From positions 62,001 through 126,000 of the forward strand of contig UQUO01000003.1 in assembly GCA_900544295.1 (NCBI GenBank): 64,000 nt of DNA, given 5' to 3'. A program made the translations under genes and the position numbers. The DNA comes from an uncultured Eubacteriales bacterium (GTDB lineage: Bacteria; Bacillota; Clostridia; Oscillospirales; Oscillospiraceae). Of this stretch, positions 14,470 to 22,347 are shown piece by piece; positions within the stretch are counted from its first letter, which is position 1; each line of letters starts with the position of its first letter. Below the pieces are notes generated by a model, which made no database searches, had not been told where the DNA came from, and saw only the letters and a program-made list of their open reading frames with translations.

Positions 14470-15822
14470 ATGTCAAAATACTTTGGAACCGACGGTTTCC
14501 GCGGCGAGGCCAACGTTGACCTCACGGCGGAGCACGCCTTCAAGATCGGCCGCTTCATCGGCTGGTACTACGGCCGGGAACACAAGGCCAAGATAGTCAT
14601 CGGGAAAGATACCCGCCGTTCGAGCTATATGTACGAGTGCGCGCTCTCCGCGGGCCTCACGTCCTCGGGCGCGGACGCGTATCTGCTGCACGTGACGACG
14701 ACGCCGAGCGTCTCCTACATCGCCCGCGTGGACGACTTCGACTGCGGCGTCATGATAAGCGCGAGCCATAACCCATACCATGACAACGGCATAAAGCTGC
14801 TCAACAGCCAGGGCGAGAAGATGGAGGAATCCGTCCTGGACGAGATAGAGGCGTATCTGGACGGCATAGCCCCGGAGCCGCCGCATGCCACCGGAGCGGA
14901 GATAGGCCGCACGGTGGACTATTCCGCAGGCCGCAACCGCTACATCGGCTACCTTATCAGCCTCTCGACCCACTCGTATAAGGGCGTAAAGGTGGGCCTG
15001 GACTGCGCCAACGGCAGCACCTGGATGATAGCCAAGAGCGTGTTCGACGCCCTGGGTGCGGATACCTACGTCATCGGCAACAAGCCCGACGGCCTGAACA
15101 TAAACGTGGACTGCGGCTCCACCCACATCGCCGCCCTGCAAAAGCTGGTGCGCGAAAACGGGCTCGACCTCGGCTTCGCCTTCGACGGCGACGCCGACCG
15201 CTGCCTCGCCGTGGACGAAAACGGCGCCTATGTCTCGGGCGACGAGATAATGTATATGTGCGCCCGCCACATGAAGGAGCGCGGCAGGCTGGATACCAAT
15301 ACCCTCGTCACCACCGTAATGAGCAACTTCGGCCTGTATAAGGCCCTGGACGAGGCCGGCATAGGCTACGAAAAGACCGCCGTGGGCGACAAGTACGTCT
15401 GGGAGAATATGCGCCAGAACGGCCACCTCATCGGCGGCGAGCAGTCCGGCCACATCATCTTCTCCAAGTACGCCACGACGGGCGACGGACTCATAACCGC
15501 CATCAAGGTCATGCAGGTCGTGCTGGACTCGAAGCAGCCCCTTTCCAAGCTGGCCGAGCCCGTCACCATCTATCCGCAGGTGCTGAAAAATGTCATCGTG
15601 GACGACAAGGACGGCACCATGGCCGACGCCGCGGTGCAGGCGAGCGTGAAGGCCGTAGAGGCCCGCCTGGGCGGCGGCGGCCGCGTACTGCTGCGCAAGA
15701 GCGGCACGGAGCCCCTGCTGCGCGTCATGGCCGAGGCCGAGACCGACGAGGTCTGCGAGGCCGCCGTGGACGAGATAATAGACGCCATGCGCGAAAGCGG
15801 CCATCTGGTGAGGGTGAAATGA
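14470..15822 (+). CDS. glmM: Phosphoglucosamine mutase
   Basis: A 450-residue alpha-D-phosphohexomutase converting glucosamine-6-phosphate to glucosamine-1-phosphate on the way to UDP-GlcNAc. It has the FGTDGFRG N-terminus, the phosphoserine S99 in SASHN, the metal loop DGDADR (239-244), and the sugar and phosphate loops GEQSGH and RKSGTEP. The ATG at 14470 is preferred over 14458 because GGAGG lies 5 bases upstream and the family starts there. A GlmU-like acetyltransferase overlaps its stop by 4 bases. Confidence 0.95.
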   Translation: MSKYFGTDGFRGEANVDLTAEHAFKIGRFIGWYYGREHKAKIVIGKDTRRSSYMYECALSAGLTSSGADAYLLHVTTTPSVSYIARVDDFDCGVMISASHNPYHDNGIKLLNSQGEKMEESVLDEIEAYLDGIAPEPPHATGAEIGRTVDYSAGRNRYIGYLISLSTHSYKGVKVGLDCANGSTWMIAKSVFDALGADTYVIGNKPDGLNINVDCGSTHIAALQKLVRENGLDLGFAFDGDADRCLAVDENGAYVSGDEIMYMCARHMKERGRLDTNTLVTTVMSNFGLYKALDEAGIGYEKTAVGDKYVWENMRQNGHLIGGEQSGHIIFSKYATTGDGLITAIKVMQVVLDSKQPLSKLAEPVTIYPQVLKNVIVDDKDGTMADAAVQASVKAVEARLGGGGRVLLRKSGTEPLLRVMAEAETDEVCEAAVDEIIDAMRESGHLVRVK

Positions 15823-16481
15823 TGTATAAGATAAGCGATCTGCTCGATTTGGAGCACACCATAGCCGCAGAGCTCTTTGAGGGCAAGACCTACGCCTGGG
15901 AAGTCCTGCCCGAAATAAAGTCCTTCATCCTGAAACTGGGTGCGAGCCTGCCCGAGGGCGAGTTCGACCACCCCTCGGAGGACGTTTGGATAGCCAAGGA
16001 CGCCAAGGTTTTCCCCAGCGCCTATATCGGCGGCCCCTGTATCATCGACCACGAGGCCGAGGTGCGGCATTGCGCGTTTATACGCGGCAGCGCCATCGTC
16101 GGCAAGGGCTGCGTCGTGGGCAACTCCGTGGAGCTCAAGAACGTCGTCCTGTTCGACAAGGTGCAGACCCCGCACTATAACTACGTGGGCGACTCCGTCC
16201 TGGGCTACCGCGCGCATATGGGCGCAGGCAGCATCACCTCCAACGTCAAGAGCGACAAGACCCTCGTCGTCGTAAAGAACGGCGCGGAGCGCATAGAGAC
16301 GGGCATGAAGAAGTTCGGTGCCATCCTGGGCGACTGCGTGGAGGTGGGCTGCAACAGCGTGCTGAACCCCGGCAGCGTCATAGGCCGCCGGGCGAGCGTC
16401 TACCCGACCTCCTCCGTCCGCGGCCAGGTCCCGGCGGACAGCATCTACAAGTCCGCAGAGGAGATAGCGAAGCGCGACTGA
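15819..16481 (+). CDS. Left-handed beta-helix acyltransferase, GlmU C-terminal-like
   Basis: A 220-residue protein with a short helical N-terminus and then hexapeptide-repeat coils from about residue 55 to 195 (WIAKDAKVFPSAYIGGPCII and similar). The motif GAGSITSNVKSDK near residue 145 resembles the acetyl-CoA region of GlmU. There is no nucleotidyltransferase domain. It overlaps glmM by 4 bases, so a role in acetylating glucosamine-1-phosphate or a related amino sugar is likely but not proven. Such proteins are often labelled UDP-GlcNAc pyrophosphorylase although that domain is absent here. Confidence 0.8.
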   Translation: MMYKISDLLDLEHTIAAELFEGKTYAWEVLPEIKSFILKLGASLPEGEFDHPSEDVWIAKDAKVFPSAYIGGPCIIDHEAEVRHCAFIRGSAIVGKGCVVGNSVELKNVVLFDKVQTPHYNYVGDSVLGYRAHMGAGSITSNVKSDKTLVVVKNGAERIETGMKKFGAILGDCVEVGCNSVLNPGSVIGRRASVYPTSSVRGQVPADSIYKSAEEIAKRD

Positions 16482-16493
16482 GGCGCAGGCGGC

Positions 16494-16522
16494 AAAAAAG
16501 CGGGGAAAACCCCCGCTTTTTT
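16494..16522. terminator. Intrinsic terminator after the hexosamine genes
   Basis: The stem GCGGGG/CCCCGC with loop AAAA is flanked by six A before and six T after, so it could work on both strands. It ends the dapF-to-acyltransferase gene run. Confidence 0.92.
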
Positions 16523-16554
16523 GCTGGAATAGTCCATGCCTGATACAAAAACTG

Positions 16555-16584
16555 TTGCGCCGGGATGTATAAACGTTGTATAAT
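16555..16584 (+). promoter_or_regulatory. Promoter of rpe-recR
   Basis: The -35 TTGCGC (16555-16560), an 18-base spacer and a perfect -10 TATAAT (16579-16584). It leaves an unusually long 5' leader of about 130 bases before rpe. Confidence 0.7.
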
Positions 16585-16645
16585 AGTTTGGTATGTGATG
16601 CAGCCGGGAGCACGGAGCAGATGAGCTCCGCGCCCCCTATATAAA

Positions 16646-16671
16646 AGCGGAGGCCGGCGCGCCGTTCCGCT
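16646..16671 (+). other. Hairpin in the rpe 5' leader
   Basis: AGCGGA (16646-16651) and TCCGCT (16666-16671) enclose the self-complementary CGGCGCGCCG. A second weaker pairing GGAGC/GCTCC lies just upstream. No known riboswitch class is recognised. Confidence 0.5.
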
Positions 16672-16719
16672 GAGATATTTTATGCCCGCGGCATGTACCG
16701 CGTTACGGGGAGGTCAAAC

Positions 16720-17391
16720 ATGGGTATTAAAATTGCGCCCTCAATACTCTCGGCAGATTTCGTGCGCCTTGCGGACGAGGTGGAGGAGATAAAGGCCGGC
16801 GGCGCGGACTATGTCCATGTGGACGTCATGGACGGCCTGTTCGTGCCTAACATCACTATAGGCATCCCTGTCGTGAAGTCGCTCAGGAAGGCGACGGACA
16901 TGTTCCTGGACGTGCACCTGATGATAGACCGGCCGCACCGCTACGTCGGCAAGTTCTGCGACGCGGGCGCGGACCTCGTGTGCTTCCACGTCGAGGCGGA
17001 CGAGCCGCAGGATATCCTCGCCGCGCTGGATGAGATAAAAGCCAAGGGCAAGCTGGCCGCTCTGGCCATAAAGCCCAAGACCCCCGGCTCGGTCATATTG
17101 CCCTATCTCGATAAGCTGGACATGGTCTTAGTCATGACGGTCGAGCCCGGCTTCGGCGGGCAGAGCTTCATGGCCGACATGCTGCCCAAGATACGCGGCA
17201 TCAGCGCGCTCATAAAGGAATACCGCCCCGCCTGCGAGCTGGAGGTGGACGGCGGCATAGACGATGGCACCGCCCCGCTCGTCGTGGACGCGGGCGCAAA
17301 TGTGCTTGTCGCGGGCAGCGCCGTGTTCGGCAAGCCCGACAGAGCGGCGGCAATAACCGGCATCCGCATGGCCGCGGACGTGAAGCCATAA
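16720..17391 (+). CDS. rpe: Ribulose-phosphate 3-epimerase
   Basis: A 223-residue TIM-barrel enzyme interconverting ribulose-5-phosphate and xylulose-5-phosphate in the pentose phosphate pathway. Motifs are IAPSILSADF, HVDVMDG with metal-binding His/Asp, HLMI, VEPGFGGQ and EVDGGI. The ATG at 16720 with GGGGAGG upstream fits the family start (MGIKIAPSILSA); earlier in-frame codons are rejected. recR follows after 25 bases. Confidence 0.96.
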   Translation: MGIKIAPSILSADFVRLADEVEEIKAGGADYVHVDVMDGLFVPNITIGIPVVKSLRKATDMFLDVHLMIDRPHRYVGKFCDAGADLVCFHVEADEPQDILAALDEIKAKGKLAALAIKPKTPGSVILPYLDKLDMVLVMTVEPGFGGQSFMADMLPKIRGISALIKEYRPACELEVDGGIDDGTAPLVVDAGANVLVAGSAVFGKPDRAAAITGIRMAADVKP

Positions 17392-17416
17392 TCTGAGATC
17401 AAGAGGTTGAACATAT

Positions 17417-18016
17417 ATGTCCTTTTTCCCGGCGGCGCTTGAAAATCTTATCGACAAATTTGCCATGCTCCCGGGCATAGGCAAGAAGAGCGCGCAGCGC
17501 CTGGCCTTTTTCACGCTGTCGCTCCCGGACGCGGAGGCAGAGGCCTTCGCCGCCGCCATCTCGGACGCGAAGCGCAGCGTCCGCTGCTGCTCCGTGTGCC
17601 AGAACCTGACTGACGCGGAGATCTGCCCCATCTGCTCGTCAGCCAAGCGCGACCAGAGCGTCATCTGCGTCGTGGCCGAACCGCGCGACGTGTTGAGCTT
17701 TGAGCGGGGCAGGGAATATAACGGAGTCTATCACGTCCTGCACGGCGTGCTCTCGCCCATGAGCCACGTCGGCCCGGACGATTTGCGCATATCTGAGCTT
17801 GTCTCCCGCGTCGCCCAGGGCGGCGTTGAGGAGGTCATCATGGCCATGAACCCGGATACAGAAGGGGAGACGACGGCCATGTACATATCGCGCCTGCTGA
17901 AGCCCTTCGGGGTTAAGGTGACGCGCCTCGCCTACGGCATCCCCGTCGGCTCGAATCTCGAGTTCGCGGACGACGCCACGCTCCTGCGCGCCCTTGAGGG
18001 CCGCGTGGAGATGTAG
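17417..18016 (+). CDS. recR: Recombination mediator protein RecR
   Basis: A 199-residue protein of the RecFOR pathway that helps load RecA on gapped DNA. It has an N-terminal helix-hairpin-helix (LPGIGKKSAQRLA, 18-30), a C4 zinc finger (C58, C61, C70, C73), a Toprim domain (ICVVAEPRDV...GGVEEVIMAMNPDTEGE) and a C-terminal Walker-B-like tail. The usual partners dnaX and ybaB are not adjacent; it follows rpe instead. Confidence 0.96.
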   Translation: MSFFPAALENLIDKFAMLPGIGKKSAQRLAFFTLSLPDAEAEAFAAAISDAKRSVRCCSVCQNLTDAEICPICSSAKRDQSVICVVAEPRDVLSFERGREYNGVYHVLHGVLSPMSHVGPDDLRISELVSRVAQGGVEEVIMAMNPDTEGETTAMYISRLLKPFGVKVTRLAYGIPVGSNLEFADDATLLRALEGRVEM

Positions 18017-18018
18017 GC

Positions 18019-18047
18019 GGTTTAAAATCGGCCTTAGCGGTTATAAT
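18019..18047 (+). promoter_or_regulatory. Possible promoter of the RNase J gene
   Basis: A perfect -10 TATAAT at 18042-18047 with only a weak -35 (GGTTTA at 17-base spacing). It lies between the recR stop and the RNase J start, about 55 bases upstream of the latter. Confidence 0.45.
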
Positions 18048-18103
18048 GCTGGATAACCGTTGTACATAAGACAAAAAAGAAAGTTTAAGGAGACTAATTA
18101 AAT

Positions 18104-19759
18104 ATGGCAAAACTTAAAATAATCCCGCTCGGCGGCCTCGGTGAGATAGGAAAAAACCTCACCGTGTACGAATACGGGCAGGACATTCTTGTCGTGGACT
18201 GCGGCCTGGGATTCCCGGACGAGGAGCTCTACGGCATTGATGCAGTCATACCCGATATCACCTACCTGAAGCAGAATAAGGACCGCATCCGCGGCATAGT
18301 CATCACCCACGGCCATGAGGACCATATCGGCGCCCTGCCCTACGTCATGCGGGAGCTGGACGTGCCCATCTACGCCACCAGCCTTACGGCGGGCATCATC
18401 GAGCTGAAGCTGGAGGAATTCGACCTGCTGTACAACACGCAGATCTTCACGAAGAAGGCGGGCGACAGGTTCAAGCTCGGCTGCTTTGAGGTCGAGATGA
18501 TACACGTGAACCACTCCATCGCGGACTCCGTGGCCCTGGCCATCAAGACGCCCATAGGCACCGTCATCCACACCGGCGACTTCAAGATAGACGTCACGCC
18601 CATCCAGGGCGAGATGATAGACCTCGCGCGCCTGGGCCAGCTGGGCAAGCAGGGCGTCCTGGCGCTGCTCTCTGACTCGACGAACGTCGAGCGCCCGGGT
18701 CACACTGATTCCGAGCGCAAGGTCGCGGAGAAGTTCGACGAGCTTTTCAAGGGCTGCGAAAAGCGCATCATCGTCACTACCTTCGCCTCGAACGTCCAGC
18801 GCATCCAGCAGATCGTGAACGTCGCGGCCAAGTATAAGCGCAAGGTCGCCGTCACGGGCCGCAGCATGGAGAACATGATCAAGGTCGCGCGCGAGCTGGG
18901 CTATATGGATATCCCGGAAGGCGTGCTGGTGGAGCTCAACCAGATAAAGGGCCAGCCGAAGGACAGGACCGTCATAATCTCCACCGGCAGCCAGGGCGAG
19001 AGCATGTCCGCGCTCTACCGCATGGCCTTTTCGGAGCACAAGCAGATAAATATAGACGCGGGCGACAGGATAATCATCTCTGCCTCCGCCATTCCCGGCA
19101 ACGAGACAACGGTCTCCAAGGTCATCGACGAGCTTTTCCACAAGGGCGCGGAGGTCATCTATGACCGTCATACCGACCTGCACGTCTCGGGCCATGCCTC
19201 GCAGGAGGACCAGAAGATGATGCTTGCCCTGACGAAGCCGAAGTTCTTCATTCCCGTCCACGGCGAGTACCGCATGCTCTGCAAGCACGCGGAGCTGGGC
19301 CGCATCATGGGCGTCGAACCCAACAACATCGTCATAGCTGAAAACGGCAGCGTCATCGAGCTGAGCCGCAAGAGCATAAAGTCCGTGGACATCGTGCCGG
19401 CGGGCCGCGTGTTTGTGGACGGAAGCGGCGTGGGCGACGTGGGCAGCATCGTGCTCAGGGACAGAAAGCACCTGGCGCAGGACGGCATGATAGTCGTAGT
19501 CCTGGCCCTTTCGGGCGAGGACAGCTCCCTCATCTCCGGCCCGGAGATAGTCACGCGCGGCTTCATCTATGAGAAGGAGTCGGAGGACCTCATCGAGGAG
19601 ATGAAGCGCGTCATTTTCGAGAGCCTGGAGAGCTGCCGCCACCAGCGCATAACCGACTGGGCCGGCATCAAGAACAAGGTCCGCACCAACCTGACGGGTT
19701 ATCTTTACAAGACCACCAAGCGCAGTCCTATGATACTGCCTGTGATAGCGGAAATATAA
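18104..19759 (+). CDS. rnj: Ribonuclease J
   Basis: A 551-residue metallo-beta-lactamase/beta-CASP ribonuclease with 5'-3' exo- and endonuclease activity in mRNA decay and rRNA maturation. The metal motif HGHEDH is at 69-74, with further ligands in HSIADS and HTGDFK. The beta-CASP domain contains TFASNVQRIQQI and SGHAS, and a C-terminal domain completes the usual length. AAGGAG precedes the ATG. Confidence 0.96.
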   Translation: MAKLKIIPLGGLGEIGKNLTVYEYGQDILVVDCGLGFPDEELYGIDAVIPDITYLKQNKDRIRGIVITHGHEDHIGALPYVMRELDVPIYATSLTAGIIELKLEEFDLLYNTQIFTKKAGDRFKLGCFEVEMIHVNHSIADSVALAIKTPIGTVIHTGDFKIDVTPIQGEMIDLARLGQLGKQGVLALLSDSTNVERPGHTDSERKVAEKFDELFKGCEKRIIVTTFASNVQRIQQIVNVAAKYKRKVAVTGRSMENMIKVARELGYMDIPEGVLVELNQIKGQPKDRTVIISTGSQGESMSALYRMAFSEHKQINIDAGDRIIISASAIPGNETTVSKVIDELFHKGAEVIYDRHTDLHVSGHASQEDQKMMLALTKPKFFIPVHGEYRMLCKHAELGRIMGVEPNNIVIAENGSVIELSRKSIKSVDIVPAGRVFVDGSGVGDVGSIVLRDRKHLAQDGMIVVVLALSGEDSSLISGPEIVTRGFIYEKESEDLIEEMKRVIFESLESCRHQRITDWAGIKNKVRTNLTGYLYKTTKRSPMILPVIAEI

Positions 19760-19779
19760 ACGAATAGAGGGGCATGGGC

Positions 19780-20967
19780 ATGGAATACGATTTTAAGAGC
19801 CTGCACCCCGAATACGGCAGCGGCGCTCCCATGTGGGGGCGCCTTGCTGAATTTGGGGCGCCGTCGCCGGAGGAGATAGACTTCGGCGTGGCGGAAATGA
19901 AGTTTAGACTGGCGCCTGAGATAGCCGCGGCGCTGGAGCGTCACGTTACCGCGGGCACCTTCGGGTATTCAGGAGCGCCGGAGAGCCTGAAGCGTGAGAT
20001 ATGCGCCTGGATGGCGCGCCGCCACGGCTGGCGGATAGAGCCGGAGTGGCTCTTCCAGACCTACGGCCTGGTGCTGGCAGTCGGCTGCTGCGTGCGCGCG
20101 CTGACGGAGCCAGGGGACGGCATACTGCTCAATTACCCCTCCTATCCTCCGTTTTACCGCGCAATAGAGCAGAACGGACGCCGCCTTGTCCGCAGCGACC
20201 TTCTGGAGCTGGAGGGCAGATACGTCTTCGACTTCGAGGACATGGAGCGGAAGATCGCGCAGGAAAACGTCAAGCTGTACATACTGTGCAGTCCTCAGAA
20301 CCCGACCGGCCGCGTCTGGACGCGCGACGAGCTGGAGCGCGTGGGCGAAATGTGCCTCAGGCACGGCGTAAAGGTCGTGTCCGACGAGATACACTTCGAC
20401 ATCTGCTACCCGGGGCATGAGCACAGCGTTTTCGCCTCGCTCTCGGATGAGTTTGCCGCCAACAGCGTCGTCCTCACCGCGCCGAGCAAGACCTTCAATA
20501 TAGCGGGCATGACCATCTCGAACGTGATAATCCCGTCCACGCAGCTGCGGGAGCGCGTGAAGGAGACTGTCTCGCGCGATATGGGCGGCTATTTCAACAG
20601 CTTCGGCTACGCCGCCTGCGAGGCCGCCTACAAGAGCGCGGAACCCTGGCTGGACGAGTGTCTGAAGGTGCTGGAGGGCAACTGCCGCCTCTTCACGAAC
20701 TTCCTGCGGGAGCGCGTGCCGGCCTTCTCCTGCCATATGCCCGAGGGAACGTATCTCGCCTGGATGGACGGCCGCCGCACGGGGCTTGGGCCGGAGGAGC
20801 TGACCAGGTTCCTGCATGGCGAGGCGCGTTTCTATACTGAGCCCGGCGACGTTTTCGGCTCGGGTTACGAGCTTTTTCAGCGGGTGAACCTGGCTTGCCC
20901 GCGTGAGTATGTGGAAAAGGCGCTGCTGCGGCTGGAGGCTGCGGCAAAGGCGAGAGGACTAATATGA
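19780..20967 (+). CDS. MalY/PatB-type PLP aminotransferase (cystathionine beta-lyase-like)
   Basis: A 395-residue fold-type I PLP enzyme with K237 in TAPSKTFNIAGM and the NPTG motif at 174-177, followed by VSDEIHFDICYPGHEH, typical of the MalY/PatB subgroup. Members cleave cystathionine to homocysteine or act as C-S lyases; substrate here is unproven. The second ATG (19780) was chosen because AGAGGGG is 7 bases upstream, whereas it is only 1 base from the first. The stop overlaps the next gene by 4 bases (ATGA). Confidence 0.88.
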   Translation: MEYDFKSLHPEYGSGAPMWGRLAEFGAPSPEEIDFGVAEMKFRLAPEIAAALERHVTAGTFGYSGAPESLKREICAWMARRHGWRIEPEWLFQTYGLVLAVGCCVRALTEPGDGILLNYPSYPPFYRAIEQNGRRLVRSDLLELEGRYVFDFEDMERKIAQENVKLYILCSPQNPTGRVWTRDELERVGEMCLRHGVKVVSDEIHFDICYPGHEHSVFASLSDEFAANSVVLTAPSKTFNIAGMTISNVIIPSTQLRERVKETVSRDMGGYFNSFGYAACEAAYKSAEPWLDECLKVLEGNCRLFTNFLRERVPAFSCHMPEGTYLAWMDGRRTGLGPEELTRFLHGEARFYTEPGDVFGSGYELFQRVNLACPREYVEKALLRLEAAAKARGLI

Positions 20968-21866
20968 AAATACCCTATTTTGACGCCCACTGCGATACTA
21001 TAACCGCCGTCCTGGAGCGCGGCGGCAGCCTGGCTGAGAATGATTATATGCTCGACCTTGGCCGACTCGCGGCCTGTGAGCCCGCGGCGCAGTTTTTCGC
21101 CGTGTGGGGCGGGAGATACGAGGAAAAGGTCGCCCTGCTCCGCACGGAGCTGAAGAAGAGCGGGCTGGGCGAGCTTTGCCGCAGCATCCCCGAGGCCCGA
21201 ACAGCCGCAAAAGCGGGCAAAATCGCAGCCTTCCTGTCCGTAGAGGGCATGGAACAGCTGGAGTGTTCTGCGGAACGCCTGCGCGAGGCGCACGAGCGGG
21301 ATGGCCTCATCATGGTGAACCTCTGCTGGAACTCGGATAACGAGCTTTGCGGCTCTGCCATGGACGGCGGGGGAGGGCTGACGGAGGCTGGCCGAAGGTT
21401 TGTCCTCGCGGCGCAGGAAACGGGTGTGGCCATAGACCTCAGCCATGCCTCGGAGCGCACGTTCTGGGACGTGATGGAGATAAGCCGACGCCCGGTGCTT
21501 GCCAGCCACTCGAACGCGGCGGCGCTGTGCTCGGACTTTCCGCGCAATCTGACGGACGCGCAGTTTGAGGCCCTCGTCCAATGCGGCGGCGGCGCGGGGC
21601 TGAACTTCTGCCCGGACTTCCTTGGCCTCACCCGCGACATCGGCGCCTGCTGCGCGCATATAGAACATTTCCTTGCCCTGGGCGGGGAGAAGGCCGTGTT
21701 CATGGGCGCGGATCTGGACGGCATGGACGACCTGCCGGAGGGCATAACCGGCGTCGAGAGTGTGGAGAAGATATACGAGGCCCTCCTGCGGCGCGGCCAC
21801 AGCGAAGACCTCGTGCGTGATATATTCTATAATAACCTGATTGATATATTGGAGCGTGCGACATGA
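20964..21866 (+). CDS. Membrane dipeptidase (peptidase family M19)
   Basis: A 300-residue zinc dipeptidase of the renal dipeptidase family. Zinc ligands appear in FDAHCDT (H9, D11), SVEGME and DLSHAS, and in the substrate-pocket SHSN. Family members hydrolyse dipeptides, often with a D-residue; no signal peptide is visible, so it should be cytoplasmic. It overlaps the aminotransferase before it and the ArsC-like gene after it by 4 bases each, suggesting one operon for amino acid/peptide breakdown. Confidence 0.9.
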   Translation: MKIPYFDAHCDTITAVLERGGSLAENDYMLDLGRLAACEPAAQFFAVWGGRYEEKVALLRTELKKSGLGELCRSIPEARTAAKAGKIAAFLSVEGMEQLECSAERLREAHERDGLIMVNLCWNSDNELCGSAMDGGGGLTEAGRRFVLAAQETGVAIDLSHASERTFWDVMEISRRPVLASHSNAAALCSDFPRNLTDAQFEALVQCGGGAGLNFCPDFLGLTRDIGACCAHIEHFLALGGEKAVFMGADLDGMDDLPEGITGVESVEKIYEALLRRGHSEDLVRDIFYNNLIDILERAT

Positions 21867-22195
21867 ACATTCAGATTTTCGGGCGCAGCAAGTGTTTCGA
21901 CACGAAAAAGGCGGAGCGCTATTTCAAGGAGCGCCGCATCAAGTTCCAGTCGATCGACCTGTCTCGCTACGGCATGAGTAAAAAGGAGTTCGAATCGGTC
22001 CGCAGCGCAGTCGGCCTGGTAGCCCTGATAGACGACAAGGCCCCGGACGCCGATCTGCTGAAGTACATGGCGAGCGACTCTGCGCGCATAGAGCGCCTGC
22101 TGGAATACCCGGACAATATCCGCACCCCCATAGTCCGCAACGGCCGCCAGGCAACCGTGGGCTATTGCCCCGAGGTGTGGAAAACCTGGGAGTAA
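21863..22195 (+). CDS. ArsC/Spx-family thioredoxin-fold protein with a single active-site cysteine
   Basis: A 110-residue ArsC-family protein. The N-terminal strand IQIFGRSKCFDTKKAERYF places one cysteine (C11) where Spx proteins have CxxC, and a cis-proline segment RTPIVRN follows near residue 92. It lacks the second cysteine of Spx and is probably not a canonical arsenate reductase operon member, since no other ars genes are near. It ends the operon; a hairpin terminator follows at once. Confidence 0.8.
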   Translation: MNIQIFGRSKCFDTKKAERYFKERRIKFQSIDLSRYGMSKKEFESVRSAVGLVALIDDKAPDADLLKYMASDSARIERLLEYPDNIRTPIVRNGRQATVGYCPEVWKTWE

Positions 22196-22198
22196 AAA

Positions 22199-22222
22199 AA
22201 CGCCGCCTGAAAGGCGGCGTTT
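22199..22222. terminator. Terminator hairpin after the ArsC-like gene
   Basis: A 9-bp stem AACGCCGCC/GGCGGCGTT with loop TGAAA. The T-tract is short on the plus strand (TTT then C), whereas a run of A precedes the stem. Confidence 0.7.
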
Positions 22223-22288
22223 CAGCTCAAACCCGCGTGATGCCGTCCCGTGGGGGCGGGACTCCGCCGCCCGCTCACCCCGCCGGGC

Positions 22289-22316
22289 TTGTAATTGCCG
22301 CCAAAATGATATAAAA
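22289..22316 (+). promoter_or_regulatory. Promoter of the radical-SAM gene pair
   Basis: The -35 TTGTAA (22289-22294), a 17-base spacer and -10 TAAAAT (22312-22317 region), about 30 bases before the start codon. Confidence 0.65.
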
Positions 22317-22347
22317 TGCGAGTAATCACGTTTAGGAGCAAGTGGAA

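Noticed and set aside
17405-17425. A possible LexA box (GAAC...) at the recR start
   Set aside because: The spacing and second half-site (ATGTCC) do not match GAAC-N4-GTTC.
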